64,000 nucleotides of DNA, taken from NCBI GenBank assembly GCA_001643675.2, contig LSRY02000008.1, positions 1,676,001 through 1,740,000 on the forward strand, given 5' to 3'. This stretch comes from Monocercomonoides exilis. Lineage: Eukaryota > Preaxostyla > Oxymonadida > Polymastigidae. A model generated the notes under the pieces. That model was not told the DNA's origin. It saw only the letters and a program-made list of their open reading frames with translations, and searched no databases. Every line of letters starts with the position of its first letter. The first letter of the stretch is position 1. Position numbers and translations under genes: made by a program. This document shows positions 11,978-23,692 of the stretch, one piece after another.

Positions 11978-12210
11978 TCACAGAAATATTCCATTCAATA
12001 ACTCCTTCTCTTCCTTTCCCCTCTTAGAAAAATATCGCAAAATAACCCAATATGGCTGTGCCCATTTTTCTATCTCTTCTGCCTCTTCTGAAATGAATCT
12101 TTTTCCCACATCTCTGTTTTTCCTTTTGTTTCCATCTTTCGCTCCTAACCTTATTCCATTCACATTCTTCGTTTGTGAATATTCACGCAAAAGTCCCTGT
12201 TATCAATTAA
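11978..12210 (-). promoter_or_regulatory. Conserved 5' block of cassette B with CTTTTGCGTGAATATTCA motif
   Basis: The motif, preceded by a T-rich tract and a conserved ATTGATAACAGGGA, lies at about 12173-12207 (- strand). The same block recurs upstream of cassettes E, F and G and their mirrors, always about 200-300 bp before the beta-helix frame. The T-rich tract plus AACAG or AATAG looks like an intron 3' end followed by an exon start (LREYS). A promoter or a recombination boundary are alternatives. A 70-codon frame (11978-12190) runs from the motif to a TGA touching the cassette B frame. Confidence 0.45.
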
Positions 12211-13965
12211 AAAACATATTTAATAATACAAAAAAATCAAAAAACATAATATATAAAAAATAAAAAAAATAAGAAATAAAAATCAAAATAACTTCAATAA
12301 TAAATATGAAAACCCCTGCACCATTTTATTTTCACAAACTTCCGCTCCAACTTCCGCTTCTTCATTTTCTTCTCATCCTCTTTCTCTTCCTCTCCTTTCT
12401 CTTCCGCTCCTCCACTGCCCCATCCACCTCTTCCCACAAAACAATCTCTCATCCGCATTCCCTTCTCTTTCCCCATCCCTTCAATGAAATATTCCTCATC
12501 ATCCCAATAACCCAGCTAACACTAATAACCCTAATGACCCTAATAACCCTAATAACCCTTTCCTTCCCCTTCTGCTGCTCACAAAACAGAAACTTCTCAC
12601 AAATATCAAAAAGCCCTCTTCTCTGCCAATGCCTTGTGATAGCAAAGATTCCTTCAAGTCATTCTTCCGCTGAATCCATTAACTGCCCTTCAGTTGTCTT
12701 CTTCTGTTAATCTTCCTCATTCCTTGTTCTCTCATTGATTTCTGAAGAAGCCTTCAAAAAAAAAAGAATGGATAATGAATGTGAAAATAAAAATATGTAA
12801 TAAATCATTGAAAATATCGGTCAAATAATATGACAAAAAATTATAAATAATTATAAATGATAATAAATAGAAACACCTTGATAATCCTTCAATCTCTATT
12901 ATTTTTTTTCTTTTGTCAAAGCATTGCCACTTTCATTGCCAATTCATCGCTTTCATCGCTTTCATCCTCTCCAAATAAAATAAAGCCAGCTGAATTCATT
13001 CCATTTTGCAGCTTTTCCTTTCCAAAATGCCTCTTTTAATTAATAGAATGGAGCATACACAAATAATCTTCAAAACACTTTCTCCTCACTTTTGAATCTT
13101 TTCATCAAAAATATTTCTCTTCTCTCTCTTTCTTTTCCCTTTCTCTCAACCCACCTTCTCATTCCACTCCCTCCAATCAATCCCTCCTTTTTGCTCCAAT
13201 TCACATTTCCTCTCTCCAAATTCAAAAATCACAGTCTCTTCTTCAACTCATTGAAAATCATCAGCACACCTTCTTTTTCACCCCCCTTCTCCTCAAATAC
13301 CATCATCCAATGTTAAGTCCTTTCATTCCATTTGATTTGTAATTCTGTTCATCGAATTTCTTTGGACAAATAAAACATTTTGTATTTACTGTAAATGAAG
13401 AAGAAGAAGAAGAAGATGATGATGATGAATTAATTTGGCTGAAAACCAATTGCAGTTGTGTGGAAATGAATGTTATTTTCCGGTGAGAATAAAACAAACA
13501 ACGAGCTCACTTCTATGCTTTCCTGTTCCTAATTAGGAAGTGTTGAATAATCATCCTTTTCTTCTTTTCTGATCTTTCGTGTTGCTTCAACAAATCAATG
13601 ACTGTTCAGCGTCTGCCCAAACAGAATCCTCAGAAACAGCTGAATAACAACAAAATGACAATAATAAATAAGTGAAAAAATAAATAAAATAAAATAAAAT
13701 AAAATAAAATAAAGCATTTGCACAAACTTGGAAATTCCATCGTAGATCCTTCATCATCTCAACTGCCTTTCGAATCATTTCCATTCTTTCTCTCTCTCTC
13801 TCTTTCTCTCTTCCTCTCTTCCTCTTCCTCATCTCCTTCGCTTCACAAAATAATTAACCCTCAAACACTCAAAGGCCAAACAACTCAACAAAAAGAATAA
13901 ATAAATAAAAATTAAATAAAAATAAAATATATTTTATATTTTATATTAAATTTTTATTTATTTTT
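12211..13965 (-). repeat. Diverged outer inverted repeat, left copy
   Basis: Inverted relative of 33945-35825, about 90% alike by eye with several length differences in short repeats. It carries degenerate 5' cassette sequence on the - strand. An RNISLKGW-type segment near 12490, a Lys/Glu-rich frame (12294-12476) and a GLL-type repeat at about 12518-12560 are all homologous to the intact 5' extension of cassette A. Frames are broken by stops and shifts. Confidence 0.7.
12518..12560 (-). repeat. Telomere-like 9 bp repeat (TTATTAGGG units)
   Basis: About four to five imperfect copies of CCCTAATAA on the + strand (TTATTAGGG on the other). The mirror copy at 35449-35500 has the same array with different point changes. 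In reading frame on the gene strand it would encode Gly-Leu-Leu repeats within the decayed 5' part of the cassette. It is too short and degenerate to be a functional telomere. Confidence 0.55.
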
Positions 13966-16900
13966 ATGTTCTTGTTCTCCTTCTGTCGATATTTGCACCG
14001 CCCACTCACTCACACATACTCTTTTAGCCCTTTTCTACTGCCACTCCACCAGAAAAGCACCTCGACACATCGCGCTGCCCTCCCCTTCGCCTTCTTCTTC
14101 TCCTTCTCATTCTCCTTCTTCTTCTTCTCCTCCTTTCTCTGCACCTTTCTCTGTGCAATTAGACATCTGTGTGCTTCCGCTGAAGAAAAAGAAAAAAAAG
14201 AAATAAAAAATTAAAATTAAAAAAGATAAAACAAACCCGGCAAATACGCTTGTTGTAGCAAATGCCTGCCAGGCACTCTGACGCATCAAGAAAGACATCC
14301 CTCCTCTCTCTCTTTCTCTCTCTTTCTCTCTTCTATCTCTTTCTCTCTTCTCTGCTGCCGCAGAGCTGCCATAGGGAATGTTTGTGCATGTTCCAAACTC
14401 CCATTCCAATGCCATCTGCTCACAAAACACATCAAATGGACTGCATAAATTCAGTTTTCGTGGCTTTCTGCAGAAGGGCTATAATTCAGCTGAGCGGCTG
14501 ATAAAATTGCAGCACACAGCCTCTGTAAGCAGCCGCTCTTAGACAGACCCCAAAATGAGTGCTGCAACTCCAACATGCAAAGGGCTCATGCCAAAATGGG
14601 TATCCGACCCGAAACCAGATAATTCTGAAGGCAATCGTCTTGTGTCCTTATCACAAATGCTCATCCATGCCAAACAAATCGGCACATAACGCGCATGCGA
14701 CTTGGAAGGCCATAAGACTCTGGAAGAAATTAGCACAAAGCCATGCGCTCATATTATTCCATGCCTCGTGCAAAATTTGAGCGCAACGAAGCAAAAACAA
14801 AAATCGAACGAAAACATGCAAAAGACATGCGCAATTCGTAAAAATGAGCAAATTGATGCGGGGTTAAAGTTGTGTGCAATTTGTGGAATTCAACACAATT
14901 TGCAGAAAATGACGATGCTGCGTATCAAAAGAAGGCAAAGCAATCAGATGCTTCAATGCTGAAGGCAACAAAAAAAAAAAAAAATAACATACAAGGCACG
15001 CAACATTGCAATGAACGATTACAGCTTATGCTCTTTGCTAGGCTGCAGCGCTCCAACCTTTTGCACTCGTTCCCAGATTAAAAAATTTGTTTCTGCTGAA
15101 AGAGGGAAAAATAAAATGCTTGAGAAGCATAAGATAATAAACAAAAAGCAACTTCATACCACCTGCTTTTCAGTCGCCGAGCGTATGCCCAGAGATATTA
15201 AATTATTTGTAAAAAATTTTTTATTGATTTTGTTTCATTTCGTGCATACGCGCTCCTAACATAGAAATATCTGTTAAAAAGTCTTGACTGTCTCGCAGAA
15301 TTAAAAGTGAAAACATTCAAGCATTCTTCATTGCGCATTGGCATTCTAGCAGCCTTGTACTTGAAAAAGGAATGTTTTCCAAATTCAAATAATTTATTAA
15401 TGGTTGCATTTATCCATCATTTTCGCAAAATATAATTAACATGCACGAAAAGAGGGACCGCCAAATAAAATTTACCGCCAATTTGGATGCATTATTATGT
15501 GAGAGGATATATGAAACATGAAAAGTAATGCTGCTGGCCTTGGAACTGCGATTAATTCGATTGTTTTTTAATATTCGGAAAGCATTGGGCTGTGCAGCCA
15601 CAAAAGGCTCGAAACTGCGATACAACGTATATTCTTATTTCTATTTTGGTTTTATTCAGTCAGAGGATATTTTATGTTTTTCTAGCCTTTTCGGAGCCAA
15701 AGCATCGAATGAAATGAATAAGATGGCGATTACGTCTTTGAAAACCTGAGCAACGAAGAAGACTCGAGAGGGATAATTGCATGCTCATAGAGGGCTAATG
15801 ATGAAGAAGTTTTATGACCAGCTCAATTTGAGCAAAAACAAGAGAGAAGGGCAAAAATAGTAAGAGAAGAAACACGACAAAGTCAAAAGGAAGAATAAGA
15901 GTAATTTTTTTAGCCAGAATCGAAAAGCAAATTAAGGAACAGGGGCGAGGATCCTTTGCATAAAAAAAAGAGAGAGATTTTTTGGAAATGAGGGGTGGAT
16001 TATTTGTATGCAGAGATATTTGCGATTTTCAGGAAAGATCGAGCTGATGTGAGCGAAGATATTGTTCGAAGCTGAACATCAAAGGTCTGTTGATTCAAAA
16101 TTTAAGTTATTTTCTTTTTTTCCTCATCGACATTTGTTCATTTTTGCTGTTCTTCAAGGCGATTTCTCCTTCAATTTTGTTCTCATTGTTGAATTCACTT
16201 ATATTTTCAGAGAATAATGATGAAACAAAGACTTATTTTAATTTTCTTAAGGGGAGGCACAAGCCGCACATGCGCATGCAACGATGTCCAAAAGGCCAAA
16301 CAATGCAAATAGCCAACGGGAGCGAAGAGGGATTGCGGTGCATGTGTTTATGCAGCAAGACCAAAGGAAGCGATATGGATCAGAACTCCACGAAGAGAAG
16401 GAAGTTTTTGCCATTGCCCTTTCCTTTCCTTCTTTTTTCTCCTTCTTCTACCATTTCAGTAATTTCGAGTAATTTTGCGGATGATGCACGCAACAAGGTT
16501 GATACGTTCCTGCTGTTGAAGTACTTTGACTGGGATTGTTGACTGCATTTCAGAGCAAAAAGTCCAAGGAGCAGTTTCATATAAATGTCGGGTTCGATGA
16601 AGATAGTTTTCTTCGCGCTTTCGAAAATATGTTTTTTATTGATATTTTCCTTCTGACGCAGGAACGCCTGCTTGCAGCTATGCGATTTTTTCCACCAAAA
16701 CAGCCAGCAATAATGAGGAGCCATTGAAGCGAATGTAATGATTTTGCCTTTTGTGTCTTTTATGCGATTCAATGAAATAATGTCCTATTTCTGGTGCAAC
16801 ATGGAAACTGCCTTTGACGTCTAACAATGGAACTGAAGCATTTTCAGAGCTGGCAGAATTACTGAGGATTGAGCAAAGGCAAAAGAAAATACAGGCGAAG

Positions 16901-18100
16901 ACTCAAAGTTAGTTTTCGGGGAAATCGAAATGACGGTGGCATGTTTGCTTACGAAAAGTGCTTCTGTCTGCGAAGTTTGATGAGTGCGTAAGACAAAGAT
17001 TAGCGATGGAAAGATTACCATGATGAATAAAAATGAAAAAATAGAGGAAGAGGAGCAAATGAAATTGCTTGTAGAATAAAATTTCGGCTGGGAAATGGAG
17101 TCAAAGGCATATTTTGACTCTGAGAAGACGCATATATTATTCATAGAGGCAAAACCTTCAAAATTGCATATAATTCTAGATTCGTGCTTGACAATTCCTT
17201 CGTCAAGTTCTTCATTTGCCATGAAATCCAGTAATTATAAAATCGATATGAACTGTTACATGCATTTTCTGAATTAGGAATTTGCTACGAAAAAAGAAAG
17301 AGAGCAAGAAAATCATTAAAATTTCAGCAACATCTTTCATTGGGCGATTTGTTACAAAACAGCAAAATTTGCATGCGTGCCACAGAAGCAAAGTGTGCAA
17401 AAGAAATGGAAACTCAAAATCTTTCGGATAAAGACGAAACGATGAAAACCGAAGGCAAATAATCGATGTAAACAGATGGCGCTCATCAAAGTTCCTGCTT
17501 TATTTGTTTTGAATTACGAGATTGAGAAGGATAAATACATCCGTGTATCTTTCATCAGGATCAGATGAGAATTTGAATTTCGTCACAGAAATCTAGTGTT
17601 ATTCAGATTTAGCGTTGCTTTCATGTTGGATTTGCCAGGAAAACAAAAGATATGAAGAAGGAAATAAATTAGAAAAAAATGTTGACACGGTCCAAACTGG
17701 AAAGATAAGAATTTCATACGACACCAACAAAAGAAACAGGGAAATAGTGGAAGAAGAAGAAAAAACCAACGCAAATGAATTAACACAGCAATTTTTATGA
17801 AAGGCTCATTAGATGGACTTTTTTGATGCATTCAAAAATATGAAAAAGAGAAATGCTTTCTAACTGGGATTTGAGCGCATGAGGAATTGTTTGCAAAGTT
17901 CGCGCTTAGCTGATAGAGCTTGTAAAGGCAAAGACTTTGCACACAAACTAATCTTCCAAAAAGTTGAATTTTTTGGTAAATGAGATAATTGACAATGACT
18001 CGACCAGAAAAGAAGAGAAAGAAAAAGAAGAAAATAACGATAATGTGGAACGTGAAGTTGGAATCAACGGAGATAACTAGCATTGCGTAATTTAAAGGCT
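13966..18100. other. Unassigned region in left arm of palindrome 1
   Basis: Moderately higher GC than the spacers, with no family homology and no frame above 150 codons. The - strand shows intron-like stretches: a GTATGT start, a T run and CAG within about 14956-14992, and a G|GTTTGT start ending TTCTTCAG at about 14180-14236. Frames such as 16090-16542 (+) and 16380-16772 (-) overlap on opposite strands and resemble nothing I know. A spliced gene on the - strand is possible but not demonstrated. The mirror region is 29800-33944. Confidence 0.4.
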
Positions 18101-18198
18101 TATCTTTTGTTTCTCTTTTTCATCTGACATTTTTCAATATTTCAACATCAAATGAGGCATGTTCGCCTTCAACAATTACGTCAACCCAAACCTCGTGT

Positions 18199-19498
18199 TT
18201 GATGAGCAGTTGCTCATTCACTTCTGTTTGTGATGCATATGATGGAGGAATTGTTCATTCCCTCAACAACCCCTATGCCTCTTTGACTGCCTCAAACACC
18301 TCATTTATCGGTTGTTGTCGGACAAGAAACGTGAAATGTGAAGGAAATGCAGATAATAAGAAACAGCCAGGGAGGCAAAACGAAACAGAAAATGGAGAAA
18401 ATTCATTTATTTGGTGCGAGTGGAATGGATCGAAGGCTACTGAAATGAGCGAAGATTATACAAAACAAGCCTCGAATGGAGGAGCAATATTTATGTATGG
18501 CTTAACGTCTGGTTCACTTACAGTTTCTCACTGCGCATTCAACGAGTGTTCTTCATATTGGTGTGGTGGAGGGATAATGTGCAATACCATCAGAGCAGTG
18601 ACTATTGAAAGCAGCACTTTCAATTGTTGTGTCTCCACAAATCGATATGGAGGAGGTGTTTATATCCTATCTGCTTCATTTTGTGCTCGGGTGAGTGGAT
18701 GCGAGTTCAAAAACTGTCAAGCGATTGATTATGGAGGAGGGTTGAAATTAGAAAATTTTCAGGTTTCAGAAACAGGATGCATTGGAACAGAAAATGGAGA
18801 AGGGGAGAGTGCGTGTGTGTTTGACTGCATTTTCACTTCATGCTCGGTTACTGGATCAAATGGAGGAGGCATGTATTGTGTCACTGTTCCTAATCAATTC
18901 AAAATGAGGAGCGTTCAGTTTATTTCGTGCTCAGCATCTACACATGGAGGAGGAATGAGATTATATCCTAATGCTCCAACAACACCTGATGATGGAATCT
19001 ATTGTTATTTCCTTTTTTACCACGAGTGCAAATGTTCTAACAACCCATCTTACGGCCATGATGTTCATTTTAGCGATCGCTATAATCTGTATTTTGATTC
19101 GGGAAATCCGTTCTATGAATGTTACACAACAAACGCAGATGATCAGAGGGTATGTTATGGATATAATTATACGGATTCTAAGGGTTGGACATATGGTCAA
19201 ACATCAAAAAAAAAATTGGCTGAAGGATAAGGCAATTTATGTGTCAGCGAATGGAAATGATACATCTCCACTTTGTGGGTCAAATGAATCAAATCCATGT
19301 CTGACAGTGAAGAAAGCGCTTGAGATGTGCGAGGTGCAGATAAGCTTGACAGTCACGCTGATGGAAGGGGATCACACAAGCGAGGCAACAACGATTGCGA
19401 TTGGAACAAAGAAGATTTCGGTCATTGGGAGAGGCAAAGATAAGAGTTCGATTGGAATAGGGACGCTTTCTTTTTCTTCTTTTCCATCTTTGCTATAA
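18199..19498 (+). pseudogene. Beta-helix cassette C, frameshifted copy
   Basis: Same protein as the intact mirror copy at 28408-29706. Here the A run at about 19206-19215 has ten A instead of nine. This shifts the frame just before the NWLKDKAIYV linker, and the first frame ends at 19230 while the linker continues in another frame to 19498. Family homology begins further upstream, at about 18105 with an SLFHLTFFNIS-like stretch, in the same frame as the body. Upstream of that point the DNA is unrelated, so the 5' end is truncated. The 3' end breaks right after SSIGIGTL, the same place as in cassettes F and G. A homopolymer sequencing error is an equally good explanation for the shift. Confidence 0.75.
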
Positions 19499-19753
19499 CT
19501 TTTTTTTTCCATTTTTCCTTTTTCATTTTGACTGGGCGATTTGTTTACGATGAAGCGGAAGAAGAGGAAGAGTCTGAGGAAGAGTGTGATGAAAAAGAAG
19601 ATTAAAAAGAAGGGACTTTTGCGCCTGCTTTCATCCATTTCGTGATGCAAGAGATCTTCTATTGAAAGGAGCTTTTCACTGTTTCTTTATCAGAGAAATC
19701 GAATTCCTGATCCAGCTCTATGTTCTTTTTTGCTGAATAATAATGTTCACAGA
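19499..19753. other. Intergenic gap between convergent cassettes C and D
   Basis: About 250 bp, T-rich then purine-rich, with no supported gene. It must contain the 3' ends of both convergent cassettes; no clear polyadenylation signal can be assigned. The mirror is 28153-28407. Confidence 0.5.
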
Positions 19754-22213
19754 TTATATAAATGATGGTATTACTCCGATAATAATCAAATGCACAATGA
19801 CACGAGTTGCATCTTCACAGGCAATTTTCTTCTTCCACGCATATACTGCACTCGGAAATGCGTCTAGAAATGCATTAAGCGGGAATTGTCCAATGATTGT
19901 ATCGTTCCGATCGTATCCTACCAGCTCGTTGAATTTCATATTATCCCGCTGGATATTCAGTGTTGGGGTGCTTCTTGCCCAGCTTGCCGAATTGCTCCCA
20001 TTGGCAAACACATAATTTCCACCAGACATTGCAGTGCAGCCTGAAATGTCCACATGCACGATCGAGAAGTCGTGCGAGCCATCTTCCAGATGCAGCATTA
20101 TCCCGCCACCATTTCCACTGCAATTGCATCCGTTGAATTTTGTTGCTTCATTTGCCGGGGTTGATGAAGTCCCAACCTGCAACTTGCTTGATGATTTCAA
20201 CTCGACCTTGATCCCACCACCACTTCCAGCCTTGCACTCGCATTCTTCGATTGTCACATTCTTGACCACAAACGTCTCTCCTGCCTTCACACTCTTTGCC
20301 ACAACCACCCCATCTCCTTCAGTCAACTTCACATTCGTCACCTTCACATTCGCCAGCACGCTGTCTCCTGATGCTGTGGCTGTCAGATACAGTGCAGATG
20401 ATAACAATGGCAACAATGAAGAAGAAGAAGAAGAAGGAGAAGAGAGATTCGGCTCAGAGAACAATGGTTTTGAGACATTCATATTTATGATCTCCACACC
20501 AACCATCGACAGCTGTGACAGCGGCACCACAAACACTGACGAAGACATCACATAGCCTCCAGTTTTACTCGTGGTGATCACAACATCCTCCAATGAGAGT
20601 GACCCACCTCCGTCAGACACCACAACCACACTCGGAGAAGAAGGACTTGAATTTGAATTGCAGTCAACCTTCATGTGCAATAAACCAAGGTGTCCTGTTG
20701 TCACACTGAACAACGTTCCTACTGCTGATGATGATGAAAGGGCTCCTGTTCCAATCGAACTCTTATCTTTGCCTGTCCCAATGACTGAAATCTTCTTCGA
20801 TCCAATCTCAATTGTTGTTGTCTCGCTCGTGTGATTCCCTTCCATCAGCGTGACTGACAGGCTCACTTGAATCACGCTCCTTTCAACTGCAACACCAATG
20901 GTTCGGCATGCACTTCGCTCATCCAATCCACATAACTCTTCTGTGCTTCCTCCACTCACAGCCACAAATCGATTGAGAATCCCTCTTTTCAGCCAATCCT
21001 TCTTATCTGTGTGCTGATATGACCAAGCACTTGCAATTGCATAATTGTATGCATAGCACACTCTCTGGTCATCTGTGTTTGTGGTGTAGCATTCATAGAA
21101 CGGATTGCCTGAATTCAAAAAAACATTATAATAATCAACATAATAAATATCGTGACCATATGGCGTATTTACAGAACATTTGCATTCATGGAAGAAAAGG
21201 AAATAACAATAAATCGTTTCATTTGGCGCTGCTGCTCGATTTGGATATAATTCCAAACCTCCTCCATATCCCAGTGCCGAACATGAAATAAACTGAATGC
21301 TCCTCATTTTGAATTGATTAGGAACAGTGACGCAATACATGCCTCCTCCATAATTGTTTGTCAATGAGCATGAAGTGAAGCTGCAGTCAAACACACACGC
21401 ACTCTCCCCTTCTCCACTTTCTGTTGGAATGCATCCTGTTTCTGAAACCTGAAAATTTTCAAGAAGAAGTCCTCCTCCGTAATTAACTGCTTTACAATTC
21501 TGGAATTCACATCCGCTGATTCGGGTACATGATGAAATGATTTTCACATACAATCCTCCTCCGGCATTGTTTTGAACAGAACATGAATTAAAAACATTAT
21601 TTTCGATTTGAACAGATTTGATTGTATGGCACATAATACCACCTCCACGACTGAATGCAAAGCAATTATTAAACAGACAATGCGAAACTGAAAGTTCTCC
21701 AGAATTGAGATTGTACATGCAGATAGCCCCGCCACCCGATATTCCATCTGAAACAGAATCGCTTGTTCCTGTTGTCTTCGATCCATTCCACTCGCACCAA
21801 ATAAATGTATTCGCTCCATTATCTGTTGTGTTTTGTCTCCCTGGAGTCAACTTGACATCTGCATTTCCTTCACATACAACGTTTCTTGTACGACAACACT
21901 CAGCGAATGAAGTGTTTGAAGCAGACAAGGAGACCAAGGGATTGTTGAGGGAAGAGACAATCCCTCCATCATACGCATCGCAGAGTGATGAGAATGAGCA
22001 GCTATTCATAAAACATGTGGTTTGGGAAAAGAAATTGGCCAATGACGAGCATGCCCCATTTGCTGTTGAGATGTCGAAAAAAGTCAGATGGGAGAGGGAT
22101 ACAAAAGGGATGGAAGGTGAAGAGAAAAATTGGAAAAAAGATAAGAAATGCGATTCACTCACTGAAACACTCCTTTTTCCTTCGCTCATTTTCCTATGCT
22201 CGTCTCCTCTCAA
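19754..22213 (-). CDS. Beta-helix surface-type protein, cassette D (819 codons, longest family member)
   Basis: The reference member for the window. The first helix spans about residues 15-400 and has six GGG turns at roughly 159, 189, 217, 246, 290 and 317. Each is followed by short strands with paired cysteines (typical FNNC, FQNC, FTSC). The type II linker near 410 (RGILNRFVAVSGG, ELCGLDERSACRTIGVAVE) replaces the YVSVNGND linker of most copies. A second helix follows (KKISVIG, GTLFSVTTGHLGLLHMKVDC, VVVVSDGGGSLSLEDVVI), with two further GGG turns near 664 and 703. The last ~15 residues are hydrophobic and could be a short anchor or a chance extension. The frame starts at TTG; the first ATG is at 22189, and no signal peptide is visible. 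It is probably surface-exposed or secreted in intact relatives; binding or adhesion is inferred only from the fold. Confidence 0.85.
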   Translation of the reverse strand: MRGDEHRKMSEGKRSVSVSESHFLSFFQFFSSPSIPFVSLSHLTFFDISTANGACSSLANFFSQTTCFMNSCSFSSLCDAYDGGIVSSLNNPLVSLSASNTSFAECCRTRNVVCEGNADVKLTPGRQNTTDNGANTFIWCEWNGSKTTGTSDSVSDGISGGGAICMYNLNSGELSVSHCLFNNCFAFSRGGGIMCHTIKSVQIENNVFNSCSVQNNAGGGLYVKIISSCTRISGCEFQNCKAVNYGGGLLLENFQVSETGCIPTESGEGESACVFDCSFTSCSLTNNYGGGMYCVTVPNQFKMRSIQFISCSALGYGGGLELYPNRAAAPNETIYCYFLFFHECKCSVNTPYGHDIYYVDYYNVFLNSGNPFYECYTTNTDDQRVCYAYNYAIASAWSYQHTDKKDWLKRGILNRFVAVSGGSTEELCGLDERSACRTIGVAVERSVIQVSLSVTLMEGNHTSETTTIEIGSKKISVIGTGKDKSSIGTGALSSSSAVGTLFSVTTGHLGLLHMKVDCNSNSSPSSPSVVVVSDGGGSLSLEDVVITTSKTGGYVMSSSVFVVPLSQLSMVGVEIINMNVSKPLFSEPNLSSPSSSSSSLLPLLSSALYLTATASGDSVLANVKVTNVKLTEGDGVVVAKSVKAGETFVVKNVTIEECECKAGSGGGIKVELKSSSKLQVGTSSTPANEATKFNGCNCSGNGGGIMLHLEDGSHDFSIVHVDISGCTAMSGGNYVFANGSNSASWARSTPTLNIQRDNMKFNELVGYDRNDTIIGQFPLNAFLDAFPSAVYAWKKKIACEDATRVIVHLIIIGVIPSFI

Positions 22214-23240
22214 AACTGCCTGCCATTACTCTTCTTCTATTTCAAAAATACTCTATTTTAGTGCATTCAATCTACATTTCTTTTCTATTTCCCTTCTCAT
22301 TTCACATCCATCTCATCTCTTTTATTCTTTGCTTATCTTTAAGCAATATTGGCATGTATTTTATTTCAATGGGATATAATATGGGTCGGAATTTTGTGCT
22401 TTATGAATTTTGTTCCACACAATATTTACAAATATTTTTCTAAATTTTAATAGTTTTCCATATTTCTTTTTGCATTTAAATTAAATACTTATTATGATAT
22501 AACAGCAGAAAAAGTTTAGAATAAAACGTCGATTTTTTCATGAATGCAAAAATTGTGTCCCATATTGTAAAGAAAAAATAAATATACGAACAATATTTAT
22601 TAGTTAAGCACATTGTTTACTTATTTATTTGCACTTTGGCAAGTGGAACAGATTATTTCATAAGTTATAATTGTGTTGGGAAATGAAAATTTTTGAGAGT
22701 ATTTTCATTTTCATGTAGCCAACATTTATTTGGAACAAACTCTAAATCAAAAAATATTATCCAAATTTTTTTCTTAACTTAATCTTATGAATCATATATT
22801 TTTATTCGAAAAAGCAAGAATTTCTTTGTTGTTTAGAGTTTATTCCAAGATCTGCATTATTACTAATAGAAATGATTTTACAAAATTTTGACAGAAGTTT
22901 TCGGTTATCAAAAATTCCATAGATAATAATAAATAATAGTGGCACACTTCGGGAAATGAGCCAGTTTTTGAACGTTCGTGCCATGAAAATAAGAAGGGTC
23001 AACTTTTTAATGGGACTTTTTAACTTATTGGCACATTTTTTTGTTTTGTTTGCCAACTGATAAAAAGCACGTAATTGCTTTCAGGACTTTAAAAAAACAT
23101 TTTTGACAAGTTTTGTACTATTTATTATTGATTTGTATAATTATTACTATTTTCTATTAATTGAAAAATTGAGAATATTTGCTTTTATTTTTTAATTTTT
23201 GCTTTTTCAAGCTAACCAAACTTTTCTCAAATTTTTCAAA
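22214..23240. other. AT-rich spacer between cassette D and the palindrome centre
   Basis: No family sequence and no plausible gene. A short frame at 22802-23056 (84 codons, -) is repeated in the mirror only because the arms are copies. The stretch separates the 5' end of cassette D from the TIR element at 23243-23692. Confidence 0.5.
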
Positions 23241-23242
23241 TA

Positions 23243-23692
23243 CAGTCTTAATTGGATATAATCACATCGAATACAATCACATTCGTTTATAGTCACATTT
23301 TTCCATGCACCGACATTTTTGGCCTATTTTTCATTCATTTTCTATCGCATATTATCACAAGGCTGAATATATATAATAACATTTTGTTTTATAATGTGTT
23401 CATTTTCATTGAAAAATCGATTTTTTTGATCATAAATTTCGATTTTTTGATTTTTCAGAAATATGTTTGAATTAGTCAAAATAATGTGTATTTATGATAA
23501 AAATTGTTCAATCAAGTAAAAAATGTGTATTTGTGAAAAATTTCCGAAAATGAAAAAATTGACTCAAAATAAAAATATTAATTCATTTATCTTTATTTTT
23601 TTCTGAGTAAAGCATCATCGTGCATAATCACAACCAGATATAGTCACAAAAAGTTGAGCAAAATCCGATGTGATTATATCCCGTTTTGACTG
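23243..23692. mobile_element. Pogo/Tc1-like non-autonomous TIR element (450 bp), left copy
   Basis: Both ends read CAGTC inward, followed after a few bases by GGATATAATCACATCG or its close variant. The element is flanked by TA on each side (23241-23242, 23693-23694). CAGT ends with a TA target are typical of pogo/Tigger and Tc1/mariner elements. TATAATCACA-type repeats recur just inside both ends. There is no transposase; the 72-codon frame inside is not convincing. The palindrome duplicated it, so the insertion predates or was copied with the inverted duplication. Confidence 0.75.

Noticed and set aside
12518-12560. Functional telomere or chromosome end
   Set aside because: Only four to five imperfect units, internal, and inside decayed coding sequence.
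19754-22213. Pectate lyase or other polysaccharide-degrading enzyme
   Set aside because: Only the helical repeat architecture is seen; no catalytic Asp/Lys/Arg arrangement can be recognised, and the Cys/GGG pattern is closer to PMP-like surface repeats.
21618-22379. 253-codon frame opposite cassette D
   Set aside because: Antisense shadow of the family coding sequence; its mirror at 25527-26288 is the same shadow.
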